Origin: 39-52-133 sp041488395
Lineage (GTDB): Bacteria; Pseudomonadota; Gammaproteobacteria; Burkholderiales; Gallionellaceae
Direction: 5' to 3'
Length of the DNA stretch: 10,507 nucleotides
Assembly: GCA_041488395.1 (NCBI GenBank)
Contig: JBGPPE010000100.1
Coordinates: 1-10,507, forward strand
Shown: piece by piece, positions 1-6,970 of the stretch
Layout: the number at the start of each line of letters is the position of its first letter
Position numbering within the stretch: the first letter of the stretch is position 1
Notes under the pieces: generated by a model
The model's database searches: none
What the model was told of the DNA's origin: nothing
The model's input: the letters and a program-made list of their open reading frames with translations, nothing else
Made by a program: the position numbers and the translations under genes

Positions 1-686
1 AGCAGTTGCAAAATGCCGCGCAAGCTGCAGGCGTGAACAGGATAGACAATAAGTTTCTCGACAATACGCTGGCGCAGAGCCTGCGCCGTTTCGACAAGGG
101 CGGCGAGGCGTTCTACGATCAGATTTCTGCGCTGCACAAATCGGTGCGCGGCTCCAATCCCGATGCCGCACTGTACTGGCTGGTGCGCATGCTGGATGGT
201 GGCGCGGATGCGCGCTATCTCGCGCGGCGCATCGTGCGCATGGCGTGGGAAGACATCGGCCTGGCCGACCCACGCGCCATCCAGCTGACACTGGATGCGG
301 CGCAGACCTATGAACGCCTGGGTTCGCCGGAAGGCGAGCTGGCACTGGCGCAGGCCGTGCTGTACATGGCGGTGGCAGCCAAGTCGAATGCGGGCTATGT
401 CGCGTATAATGCCGCCCGCGCCCACGTGTCACAGGATGGTTCGCGCCCGGTGCCGCTGCACCTGCGCAACGCGCCGACCAAACTGATGAAGCAGCTCGAT
501 TACGGCCGCGATTACCGCTATGCGCACGACGAGGCGGGCGGCTATGCGGCGGGTGAAAATTATTTCCCCGACGATATGCCGGCAGTGAGTTTTTACCAGC
601 CGACGACACGCGGCCTGGAAGCAAAAATTGCAGAGAAGCTGGCGCATCTGCGCGAGCTGGATGCAAAGGCTAAAAACAAAAAATAG
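1..686 (+). CDS. rarA: Replication-associated recombination protein A, C-terminal part (5' end outside window)
   Basis: This is the C-terminal part of RarA (MgsA), a clamp-loader-like AAA+ ATPase that acts at stalled replication forks and interacts with SSB. The reading frame is open from the first base, so the Walker A/B ATPase domain lies upstream of the window. What is visible is the family's helical C-terminal half. Recognisable stretches are 'RRFDKGGEAFYDQISALHKSVRGS', 'DAALYWLVRML', 'RRIVRMAWEDIGLADP', 'AQAVLYMAVAAKSNA' and 'VPLHLRNAPTKLMK' followed by a Tyr/Asp-rich tail; these are typical of the tetramerisation domain. The stop TAG (684-686) is the first three bases of a 30-bp inverted-repeat arm. 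The Lys-rich end (AKAKNKK) may therefore be the native end or may have been altered when the repeat arrived. serS follows after the inserted cassette; rarA–serS adjacency is common in proteobacteria. Identification is firm. Confidence 0.95.
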   Translation, partial: QLQNAAQAAGVNRIDNKFLDNTLAQSLRRFDKGGEAFYDQISALHKSVRGSNPDAALYWLVRMLDGGADARYLARRIVRMAWEDIGLADPRAIQLTLDAAQTYERLGSPEGELALAQAVLYMAVAAKSNAGYVAYNAARAHVSQDGSRPVPLHLRNAPTKLMKQLDYGRDYRYAHDEAGGYAAGENYFPDDMPAVSFYQPTTRGLEAKIAEKLAHLRELDAKAKNKK

Positions 687-1083
687 CCACAGAGAACACA
701 GAGGTCACAGAGATAGCCGTGGCAGATCAACGACAGAGAAGATAATTGCAGCGGCGATAGAGGTTCACAAAACACTCGGGCCGGGACTGTTGGAATCGAT
801 TTACGAAGAAGCGCTGTGTATTGAGTTGGGATTGATGGGGTTGGCTTTTCAGCAGCAGTTGGCGGTTGATGTGATGTACAAAGGACATGCGATTCAAGGG
901 CAACGGCTCGATTTACTGGTTGACATGGAAGTGGTCGTCGAAGTGAAATCTTTGCGAACGCTTCCTGAAGAGGCCACCGCACAATTGCTCTCATACCTGA
1001 AAGCAACGGGCTTAAAGCGCGGCTTGTTACTAAATTTTGGAGAAAAAAAGATGGTCAGTGGAGTGAAGCGAATTTCTCTGTGA
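661..1083 (+). CDS. GxxExxY family protein (PD-(D/E)XK-like fold)
   Basis: A small protein of about 140 residues of the GxxExxY family, whose cellular role is not established. The name-giving motif is at residues 42-48 (G-LL-E-SI-Y) after a helix 'TEKIIAAAIEVHKTLGPG'. A nuclease-like core follows: D84 in 'RLDLLVD', then E94-V-K96 in 'VVVEVKSL', the order expected of a PD-(D/E)XK active site, and the family's 'QLLSYLKATGLKRGLLLNFG' (residues 108-127). DNA or RNA cleavage is a family-level inference only. The ATG at 661 lies inside rarA (26-bp overlap, different frame) with only a weak GAG upstream. An alternative TTG lies at 628, and no usable start lies between the left repeat arm and the motif. 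The N-terminal 'HREHRGHRD' is translated from the left repeat arm, and the last two codons plus TGA lie in the right arm, so the gene and the repeats form one unit. Confidence 0.85.
   Translation: MQRLKTKNSHREHRGHRDSRGRSTTEKIIAAAIEVHKTLGPGLLESIYEEALCIELGLMGLAFQQQLAVDVMYKGHAIQGQRLDLLVDMEVVVEVKSLRTLPEEATAQLLSYLKATGLKRGLLLNFGEKKMVSGVKRISL
684..713 (+). repeat. Left arm of 30-bp perfect inverted repeat
   Basis: These 30 bases are the exact reverse complement of 1075-1104. The arm supplies the rarA stop codon (TAG, 684-686) and contains three 9-bp units, CACAGAGAA, CACAGAGGT and CACAGAGAT (688-714; the last base is just outside the arm). In the frame of the GxxExxY gene these read His-Arg-Glu, His-Arg-Gly, His-Arg-Asp. 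The flanking bases 683 and 1105 do not pair, so the repeat ends cleanly there. I see no target-site duplication. Confidence 0.95.
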
Positions 1084-1104
1084 CCTCTGTGTTCTCTGTG
1101 GCTA
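1075..1104 (-). repeat. Right arm of 30-bp perfect inverted repeat
   Basis: Exact reverse complement of 684-713, with 361 bp between the arms. It contains the final Ser-Leu codons and TGA stop of the GxxExxY gene (1075-1083) and ends 25 bp before the serS start codon. In an RNA spanning both arms a 30-bp stem could form. It lacks a T-tract directly after the stem (AATTGATTTTGAATTTG follows), so it does not look like an ordinary intrinsic terminator. Confidence 0.95.
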
Positions 1105-1129
1105 AATTGATTTTGAATTTGAGGTTCTC

Positions 1130-2479
1130 ATGTTAGATATACAAACATTACGCAATGATTTGGCCGGTGTGGCAGCACGCCTGGCGACACGCGGCTACGC
1201 ACTGGATACCGCGAAGTTCGAGCAACTGGAAGGCGAGCGCAAGACCGTGCAGATGCGCACGCAGGAGCTGCAGGCCAAGCGCAACGCGACCTCCAAGCAG
1301 ATCGGTCAGGCCAAGTCCAAGGGCGAAGATGTCTCGGCAATCATGGCGGAAGTGGCCAATCTGGGCGACGAGCTCAAGCAGCTGGAAGCGCAGCTGGAAC
1401 GCATCCAGCAGGACGTGCACGCCTTTCTCTCGGTGATACCCAATACGCCGCACGAGAGCGTGCCCGCAGGCAAGTCCGAGGCGGACAACGTCGAGATGCG
1501 CCGCGTGGGTACACCCACGCAATTCAATTTTGAAGTGAAAGATCACGTCAGCGTGGGCGAAGGCCTGCGCGGGCTGGATTTTGAAACAGCCACCAAGATC
1601 AGCGGCGCGCGCTTCTCGCTGCTGAAAGGCCCGCTGGCACGCATGCACCGCGCGCTGGCGCAGTTCATGCTGGACACGCACACCGACCAGCATGGCTACA
1701 CCGAGGCCTATGTGCCGTATCTGGTGAATGCTGATTCCATGTATGGCACCGGCCAGCTGCCGAAATTCGAGGAAGATTTGTTTAAAGTTCCTTTTGGTTT
1801 GCCTGAGCCTACAGCTGCTGAGGTGGCTAACATTCAGAACTCTGGAGCAACTTCTTTTGAGGGAAAGCAAAAACATTTCTACCTGATTCCCACCGCGGAG
1901 GTGCCGGTGACCAACATGGTGCGCGACAGCATCGTGCCGCTGGAACAGCTGCCGCTGAAGTATGTGGCGCATACGCCGTGCTTCCGCAGCGAGGCCGGCT
2001 CCTATGGCCGCGACACGCGCGGCATGATCCGCCAGCACCAGTTCGACAAGGTGGAGCTGGTGCAGATGGTGCACCCGGAGCAGTCCTACGCCGCGCTGGA
2101 GGCGCTGCTGTGCCACGCCGAAACCATCCTGCAGAAACTCGGCCTGCCTTACCGCGTGGTCAAGCTGTGCAGCGGCGATATGGGCTTCTCTGCCGCGATG
2201 ACCTATGACATCGAAGTGTGGCTGCCGGCGCAGAACACCTATCGCGAGATTTCATCCTGTTCCAACTTCGAAGCCTTCCAGGCGCGCCGCATGCAGGCAC
2301 GCTTCCGCAATGCGCAGGGCAAGCCCGAGTTGCTGCATACCCTGAATGGTTCTGGGTTGGCGGTTGGACGCACGCTGGTGGCGATTTTAGAGAATTACCA
2401 GCAGGCCGATGGCAGCGTGAAGGTGCCCGAGGTGTTACGTCCTTACATGGGCGGCATGGAGAGCGTGCGCCTCGCCTGA
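1130..2479 (+). CDS. serS: Serine--tRNA ligase
   Basis: Class II aminoacyl-tRNA synthetase that activates serine with ATP and charges tRNA-Ser (and tRNA-Sec where present) in the cytoplasm. Residues 1 to about 105 form the N-terminal tRNA-binding domain with a long antiparallel coiled coil rich in Q/E/K/L. The catalytic core shows 'TAEVP' (255-259), motif 2 'CFRSEAGSYGRDTRG' with 'RQHQFDKVEL' (284-310), 'ISSCSNFEAFQARR' (374-387) and motif 3 'LNGSGLAVGRTLVAILENYQ' (405-424). The start ATG has GAGG (1121-1124) five bases upstream. At 449 residues it is about 20-25 longer than the usual 425-430. The excess sits between 'KFEEDLFK' (to 219) and 'FYLIPTAEVP' (from 250), and the DNA there is far more AT-rich at third positions than its surroundings. 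All catalytic motifs are intact, so the enzyme should be functional. Confidence 0.97.
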   Translation: MLDIQTLRNDLAGVAARLATRGYALDTAKFEQLEGERKTVQMRTQELQAKRNATSKQIGQAKSKGEDVSAIMAEVANLGDELKQLEAQLERIQQDVHAFLSVIPNTPHESVPAGKSEADNVEMRRVGTPTQFNFEVKDHVSVGEGLRGLDFETATKISGARFSLLKGPLARMHRALAQFMLDTHTDQHGYTEAYVPYLVNADSMYGTGQLPKFEEDLFKVPFGLPEPTAAEVANIQNSGATSFEGKQKHFYLIPTAEVPVTNMVRDSIVPLEQLPLKYVAHTPCFRSEAGSYGRDTRGMIRQHQFDKVELVQMVHPEQSYAALEALLCHAETILQKLGLPYRVVKLCSGDMGFSAAMTYDIEVWLPAQNTYREISSCSNFEAFQARRMQARFRNAQGKPELLHTLNGSGLAVGRTLVAILENYQQADGSVKVPEVLRPYMGGMESVRLA

Positions 2480-2507
2480 CGGTACATCCGGGGCTTGCCA
2501 GCGCAGC

Positions 2508-3899
2508 TTAGTGGGCCTGGTGAGGATCGAGGAAGAACTGGTAATCCGGGGTATGCAACAGCTTGTATTCGTCGCGTAACAGGCGCTTCAGGATGTCATG
2601 GTAGAGACGCACGGTCTCAACATAGATAACGGCTTCACCGCCACGCGCAAAACCATGCTTGGTTGTCGTGGATATATCCAGTTTGCTGAGCCGCGGCATG
2701 ACCTTTTGCACATCCACCCAGGAATCCGGGTTCAATCCAAAACGCTGTGCCAGCATGCGTGCATCTTCCAGATGCCCCATGCCCTGGTTGTACGCGGCCA
2801 GCGCCAGCCAGGTTCGATCGGGTTCATCTATGCGCAGCGGTAACTGTTCCTTCAACAACTGCAGATAGCGCGCCCCGGCCATAATGCTTTCACGCGCATC
2901 AAGGCGGTTGGAAACATTCATGCGATCGGCAGTATCCTCGGTGAGCATCATCATGCCGCGGACCCGGGTCGCCGAGGTGGCCAGCGGGTCCCAGCGCGAT
3001 TCACGATAGGCCATGGCAGCCAGCAGCTGCCAGTCGATTCCGGTGAGGGCTGCCGCCTCCTCAAACAGCTTTCTGTAGTGCGGCAGAACAGTATTGGCTT
3101 TGGTCAGAAATGCGGTGGCATCGAACGGCACGATGCGGTCGTTATGTCCGTAATACTGCTCCAGCAGACGATAAAGCGAGCCGTCCTCGCGGATCTGCTC
3201 AAAGAAAGTTTTCATCTTTTCATACAGTTCGGGATCGCTGTCGGACGGGAATGACCAGGCCAACTGAGCCGGTGTGGCAATGTTCAGGCCGGCTTCCATA
3301 TCCGGATAGAAATTGCGCATGGTGGCGATCTGTTCTTCATTGGCCACCGTGCAGTCCAGGTCGCCTAACGCGACAGATTCCAGCAAGTCATTCGGCATTT
3401 TATGGGTTGTCACCTGCCAGCTTAATATGGGAACCTTCTTGCGATCCGCACGCAGTGCAGCATCTTCGGCAGAGCCGGCAACGACGACGATTTTTCTGGT
3501 TTTTAACTCGTCATCCAGCAGGGGGGAATCCTCAGCGCAAACGATGCGTTCGCGCACGGTCTGGTAAGGCGTGCCAAATTTCAGGAAAGCATCGATCTCA
3601 TTGGAGCGCATGCCAATGGCAGAGAAATGTGCCTGATGTCTGGCCAGAGCATTTCTTACCTGATGGGGGTGGAGTGCAAGCGGTTTGAGCTTAACGCCCA
3701 GATATGCGGCAAACAGCTCTGCCAAGCGCTGGTCAAATTGCTGATCCAGGCTGTCAGCCGGCGGCAGAATGACCACCAGCTCACCCTGGCGCCAGTCTGG
3801 TACAGGCTTGATCACCTTGAAACTTGCCCAAAGCACCATGGAAAATGCAATGCACAAGGCGGATAAAGCAGCAATTTTCACAGGGGATAATTTGCGCAT
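2508..3899 (-). CDS. mltF: Membrane-bound lytic murein transglycosylase F
   Basis: Cleaves the glycan strands of peptidoglycan non-hydrolytically, giving 1,6-anhydromuramoyl ends, in the periplasm for wall remodelling. Of 463 residues, 9-28 form one hydrophobic N-terminal segment (signal or anchor; no proper lipobox around C16). Residues of about 38-270 resemble a solute-binding-protein family 3 (SBP_bac_3) regulatory domain. Residues of about 285-440 are an SLT domain: catalytic Glu300 in 'AYRESRWDP', then 'VRGMMMLTEDTA' (313-324), 'AGARYL' (341-346) and 'AYNQG' (369-373). This is the MltF domain order. The frame stays open upstream to 4040, but that extension reads antisense through tRNA-Ser, so I start at the ATG at 3899, just before the signal-like segment. 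No clear Shine-Dalgarno is visible. It is convergent with serS (28-bp gap) and divergent from the tRNA. Confidence 0.93.
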   Translation of the reverse strand: MRKLSPVKIAALSALCIAFSMVLWASFKVIKPVPDWRQGELVVILPPADSLDQQFDQRLAELFAAYLGVKLKPLALHPHQVRNALARHQAHFSAIGMRSNEIDAFLKFGTPYQTVRERIVCAEDSPLLDDELKTRKIVVVAGSAEDAALRADRKKVPILSWQVTTHKMPNDLLESVALGDLDCTVANEEQIATMRNFYPDMEAGLNIATPAQLAWSFPSDSDPELYEKMKTFFEQIREDGSLYRLLEQYYGHNDRIVPFDATAFLTKANTVLPHYRKLFEEAAALTGIDWQLLAAMAYRESRWDPLATSATRVRGMMMLTEDTADRMNVSNRLDARESIMAGARYLQLLKEQLPLRIDEPDRTWLALAAYNQGMGHLEDARMLAQRFGLNPDSWVDVQKVMPRLSKLDISTTTKHGFARGGEAVIYVETVRLYHDILKRLLRDEYKLLHTPDYQFFLDPHQAH

Positions 3900-3933
3900 G
3901 GAAACATTCTGCCCGATTTTTGCATGTTGCTGG

Positions 3934-3939
3934 TAAAAT
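3934..3939 (+). promoter_or_regulatory. Possible -10 element of the tRNA-Ser promoter
   Basis: TAAAAT lies 10 bp before the mature tRNA end and is followed by a GC-rich discriminator (GCGCGGCC), as is common at stable-RNA promoters. No good -35 is present at 16-18 bp spacing, so this is a weak call. The same 50-bp gap must also contain the upstream signals of the divergent mltF. Confidence 0.35.
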
Positions 3940-3949
3940 GCGCGGCCTC

Positions 3950-4039
<90 letters not shown>

Positions 4040-4042
4040 AAT

Positions 4043-4073
4043 AAAAAAGGACATCCGCAGGGTGTCCTTTTTT
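4043..4073 (+). terminator. Intrinsic terminator after tRNA-Ser
   Basis: Stem A6-GGACATCC pairs with GGGTGTCC-T6 around the loop GCA, with one T-G wobble. The T-run is ideal for Rho-independent termination, and because the 5' side is an A-run the hairpin could also act on the opposite strand. It starts 3 bp after the tRNA CCA. A near-copy follows the chemoreceptor gene at 6062-6093. Confidence 0.93.
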
Positions 4074-4417
4074 ATTTGCAGGTACGGGAGGGTGAAAGAA
4101 GCCTCCCGGATTAGGCCGGCGAGCGCAAGCTTACGAAGCTATCGCTGGCATAAGGTGCAAAATGCACTGGTTTCAGGGCTCTATTCCGGGTTTGCTCGCC
4201 ACGCGGTCTTGTATAGTCTTCACTCTGGGAAGGCGCTTTAACACTATCTATTCAGCATGAACTGTGGTGCGGCTTGCAATGCAAGTGATTGGTTGCATGC
4301 TCGATCCCGCCTATGGGAACGCAGCCTAAAGAAAGGCCCATTCTTGTCGATATAACCATTTGATGTTTTATAAAAATATCAATACCGCTGCTCACCCAAA
4401 TCTGGGGGAAGAAATTT
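4074..4417 (+). other. Intergenic region upstream of the chemoreceptor gene
   Basis: About 340 bp with no convincing gene on either strand; the short open frames have no ribosome binding site or recognisable product. Contents seen: a small inverted repeat CTTGC-AAT-GCAAG, the sigma-28-like promoter at 4327-4353 and the ribosome binding site of the next gene. The remainder shows no clear structure. Confidence 0.6.
4327..4353 (+). promoter_or_regulatory. Sigma-28 (FliA)-type promoter for the chemoreceptor gene
   Basis: TAAAGAAA (4327-4334), an 11-bp spacer, then GTCGATAT (4346-4353). The enterobacterial FliA consensus is TAAAGTTT-N11-GCCGATAA: the TAAAG core and CGAT core match and the spacer length is exact. 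It lies 64 bp before the start codon of a chemotaxis receptor, a typical late flagellar/chemotaxis regulon member. This suggests co-expression with motility genes. The match is by eye, not scored. Confidence 0.65.
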
Positions 4418-6046
4418 ATGAACTGGGTTAAAAATAGTATACGCAACGAGCTGCTCTTGATTTCAGGTGCCGGAACAGCTTTGGTGCTGTCTGCAGCCTT
4501 GTTCGGTTTCTGGTTGTCGTGGAATAGCCTGCAGAACTTTTCAAACGAAGTTTCATCCCGTCAGCTGGATGAACGGGTGGTTCGGGTCATGCAGCTTGAT
4601 TTCAAGAAGCAGGTTCAGGAATGGAAGGATGTGCTGCTGCGCGGCAGCGACCCGGCATCCCTGGAGAAATACTGGAATAATTTTGAAGAGCAGGAACGGA
4701 AGATTAAAGGTGGTGCCGAGACGCTACGACGGGAAATTCAGGACGACCCCAAGGCTCTCGAACTGGTTGAACAGTTTCTCCGTGCCCACCAGGAAATGGG
4801 CGTGGCCTATCGTAAAGGGCTGCAGGCTTTCAAGGACAGCAAATTTGACAGCAAGGTCGGGGATAAAGCGGTAAAGGGAATGGACCGTGCCCCCACGGAA
4901 CTGTTGACGCGAGCCGCCGAAAGTATTGCCAGCATTGCCGATCAATCCGCCAAACATGCCGTGAGCGACGGGCGCGGGGGGATATTCATCAGTCTGGGGT
5001 TGATGGGCGCAGCAGTACTGTTGGCATTCATCATATTTATGTGGTTGATGCAGAAATCCATTGTCAGGCCTGCCGCCCAGGTGGTGTCAGATCTGGGAAG
5101 GCTTGCGCAGGGAGATTTTTCTGTGCCGGTGCGTCACACCTCGCATGACGAACTTGGAAAAATCGCGGCAAGTGCTGAGGCAGTCCGTACCAATCTGGGC
5201 AGGATCGTTGCAGAGGTTAATCAGACGGCAAAGGAGCTCTCTGCTGCTGCGAATAGCCTTTCAGGAGCCGCTGAGCATGTCGCATTGGGATCGCAACAAC
5301 AGACTGATGCTGCTGCGTCTGCTGCTGCGACTGTAGAAGAAGTAAGCGTCAGCATCGCTTCGGTTGCTGAAAATGCCCAGGATGTACGCCAACTTTCTGC
5401 TACCAGTCTCGATCGTACCAAAAGCGGTAACGCAAGCCTTTCTGAACTGATGGGAGAAATAGGCTTTGTGGAAAGCGCAGTAGAAGAAATTGAGGCATCG
5501 GTTGCGCAATTTGTGCAAAGCACGGACTCCATTGCCGAGATGACCCAACAGGTTAAGGACCTTGCCGATCAGACCAATCTGCTGGCACTGAATGCCGCTA
5601 TTGAGGCTGCCCGTGCAGGAGAGCAAGGGCGTGGTTTTGCAGTGGTCGCGGACGAAGTGCGCAAGCTGGCAGAGAAATCAGCCAGGTCCGCTAGCGAGAT
5701 TGATGCCGTGACCCGGACTTTAGGCCTGCAATCAGCCACCGTTGGGAAATCGATTCAAAAGGGAAGGAGTTCCCTGCAAACCAGCCAGGATGTTATGGAA
5801 AATGTTGCAATCGCACTGTCGGATGCCAACGCATCGGTGATTAATGCTGATCAGGGGGTGGGAAGCATCACGACCGCTGTGCAGGAACAGAAAATTGCGA
5901 GCGATGACATTGCCCGGCATGTAGAAAAAATCGCACAAATGGCAGAGGAGAATGGAGTTGCAATCAGGGAAACCGCCAGCGAAGCACGCCACCTCGAACA
6001 ATTGGCTGTTTCGCTGCAAGGAATGATGGGACGCTTCAAAGTGTAA
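4418..6046 (+). CDS. Methyl-accepting chemotaxis protein
   Basis: Inner-membrane chemoreceptor that senses a stimulus and controls CheA kinase through CheW. Of 542 residues, about 11-34 are TM1 and about 35-187 a periplasmic, mostly helical sensor domain with 'DFKKQVQEWKDVLLRG' (61-76) near its start; the ligand is unknown. TM2 is about 188-211, and a HAMP linker covers about 212-265 ('IVRPAAQVVSDLGRLAQGDF', 215-234). The coiled-coil signalling domain follows, with the highly conserved hairpin tip 'DQTNLLALNAAIEAARAGEQ' (384-403) and 'GRGFAVVADEVRKLAEKSA' (404-422). There is no CheR/CheB-tethering pentapeptide; the protein ends 'MMGRFKV'. The start has GGGGGAAG (4404-4411) six bases upstream. 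It stands alone with its own sigma-28-like promoter and terminator. No other chemotaxis genes are in the window, so it is an orphan receptor here. Confidence 0.95.
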   Translation: MNWVKNSIRNELLLISGAGTALVLSAALFGFWLSWNSLQNFSNEVSSRQLDERVVRVMQLDFKKQVQEWKDVLLRGSDPASLEKYWNNFEEQERKIKGGAETLRREIQDDPKALELVEQFLRAHQEMGVAYRKGLQAFKDSKFDSKVGDKAVKGMDRAPTELLTRAAESIASIADQSAKHAVSDGRGGIFISLGLMGAAVLLAFIIFMWLMQKSIVRPAAQVVSDLGRLAQGDFSVPVRHTSHDELGKIAASAEAVRTNLGRIVAEVNQTAKELSAAANSLSGAAEHVALGSQQQTDAAASAAATVEEVSVSIASVAENAQDVRQLSATSLDRTKSGNASLSELMGEIGFVESAVEEIEASVAQFVQSTDSIAEMTQQVKDLADQTNLLALNAAIEAARAGEQGRGFAVVADEVRKLAEKSARSASEIDAVTRTLGLQSATVGKSIQKGRSSLQTSQDVMENVAIALSDANASVINADQGVGSITTAVQEQKIASDDIARHVEKIAQMAEENGVAIRETASEARHLEQLAVSLQGMMGRFKV

Positions 6047-6061
6047 TGAAACAATGCCAAT

Positions 6062-6093
6062 AAAAAAGGGACATCCGCAGGGTGTCCCTTTTT
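6062..6093 (+). terminator. Intrinsic terminator after the chemoreceptor gene
   Basis: Stem A5-GGGACATCC pairs with GGGTGTCCC-T5 around the loop GCA, 16 bp after the stop codon. It differs from the tRNA-Ser terminator at 4043-4073 only by an extra G/C pair and a shorter terminal T-run, so the two look like copies of one terminator module. Confidence 0.93.
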
Positions 6094-6268
6094 ACTTACA
6101 GATGCGGCAGAGCCGGCCAAGATCAAATCATGTATTGGGCATACTAGACCTGACGGGATGGACGTGATACAAATCGCACGGTGAGTTTTGCACTTAATCG
6201 TAGCAAGGTCATTCTCACTTGATCGATGCTGGCTCTAATAAATTTGCTCGTGCTATCAGCAGACAGGT

Positions 6269-6940
6269 ATGAATACAATGAATATACAAGTAAAGAAAAG
6301 TGAGGTTGCGTTGCTGGCGATTGTAGTCCTGCTGAGCTTCGCAGCAAACTTGCCTGAGCAGTTTCTGGGTAATGTGATCGACAGAAACTGGCTGCTGATT
6401 GCGCTGACTGCTGTGATCGTGATTTCGCTGTTTCGCTATTTGCGCCTGCTGCTGTTCCTGACTGTTGTGGCGCTTGCGGTTGGCGCCAATTTGCCGGAGC
6501 AGCTCTCCGAATCGCTAGGGGTGAGCCCGATTGTGATGCTGGCCTTCCTGATATTGCTGGTGTTGATTTCAATCTTGAACTACGGTTTCAAGATGCTGCC
6601 CACCGAAAAAGATCAGCCTAGGCATAACAGCTCTGAGTCGCGCCAGGCCGTGCTGGCAGCGATAGGCAAGGGCGACCTCACCAAGCTGCACTGGCTATTG
6701 ACCAAAAATGTGGAAATCAATTTCACCGAGGGTGGCCTTACGCCCGTGATTCTGGCGGCCGAGAAGGGTTACACGGACATTATGCAGGTGCTGATTAATC
6801 ATGGTGCGGACATGCGTGTGCAGAACGAAGCAGGGAAGACACCCATGGAAATTGCGCTGGCTCACGGATTTAACCGCACGGCAGAGATCCTGCATCTGGC
6901 TACCGAAGCCAATACCGCAAAGGCCGGGTGGAGCAAGTAG
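6269..6940 (+). CDS. Membrane protein with C-terminal ankyrin repeats
   Basis: A 223-residue protein of unknown specific role. Residues of about 12-110 hold about four hydrophobic segments (about 12-28, 42-57, 59-74, 85-105) arranged as two similar hairpins. Each has the turn 'ANLPEQ' (about residues 26-31 and 73-78), so the membrane part looks like an internal duplication. After a polar linker (about 110-123), residues of about 124-215 contain ankyrin-type repeats: 'AVLAAIGKGDLTKLHWLLTKNVEIN', 'GLTPVILAAEKGYTDIMQVLINHGADM' and 'GKTPMEIALAHGFNRTAEIL'. Ankyrin repeats are protein-binding, so a membrane-anchored scaffold or inhibitor is plausible (inference). The start is ATG 6269 or ATG 6278; neither has a good Shine-Dalgarno (CAGG at 6263-6266 is too close to the first and rather far from the second). 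A hairpin terminator follows directly. Confidence 0.85.
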   Translation: MNTMNIQVKKSEVALLAIVVLLSFAANLPEQFLGNVIDRNWLLIALTAVIVISLFRYLRLLLFLTVVALAVGANLPEQLSESLGVSPIVMLAFLILLVLISILNYGFKMLPTEKDQPRHNSSESRQAVLAAIGKGDLTKLHWLLTKNVEINFTEGGLTPVILAAEKGYTDIMQVLINHGADMRVQNEAGKTPMEIALAHGFNRTAEILHLATEANTAKAGWSK

Positions 6941-6945
6941 GAGAG

Positions 6946-6970
6946 CGCAACACAAGCTGTTGCGTTGTTA
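6946..6970 (+). terminator. Probable intrinsic terminator after the ankyrin gene
   Basis: A perfect 7-bp stem CGCAACA (6946-6952) and TGTTGCG (6958-6964) with loop CAAGC, followed by TTGTTATTT. It starts 5 bp after the ankyrin stop codon. The T-tract is interrupted, so strength is uncertain. It also lies just beyond the stop of the minus-strand small gene. Confidence 0.6.

Noticed and set aside
688..714. CRISPR-like reading of the CACAGAG repeats
   Set aside because: The units are contiguous 9-mers without spacers, and the second copy is an inverted arm; there are no cas genes.
1148..2116. 322-codon open frame on the minus strand inside serS
   Set aside because: It lies entirely opposite serS, is rich in His/Leu/Arg/Gln as expected of a GC-rich shadow frame, and shows no recognisable domain.
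3110..3688. 192-codon plus-strand frame within mltF
   Set aside because: It overlaps the SBP-like domain of mltF on the other strand; its Arg/Trp/Ser-rich composition and lack of a ribosome binding site mark it as a shadow.
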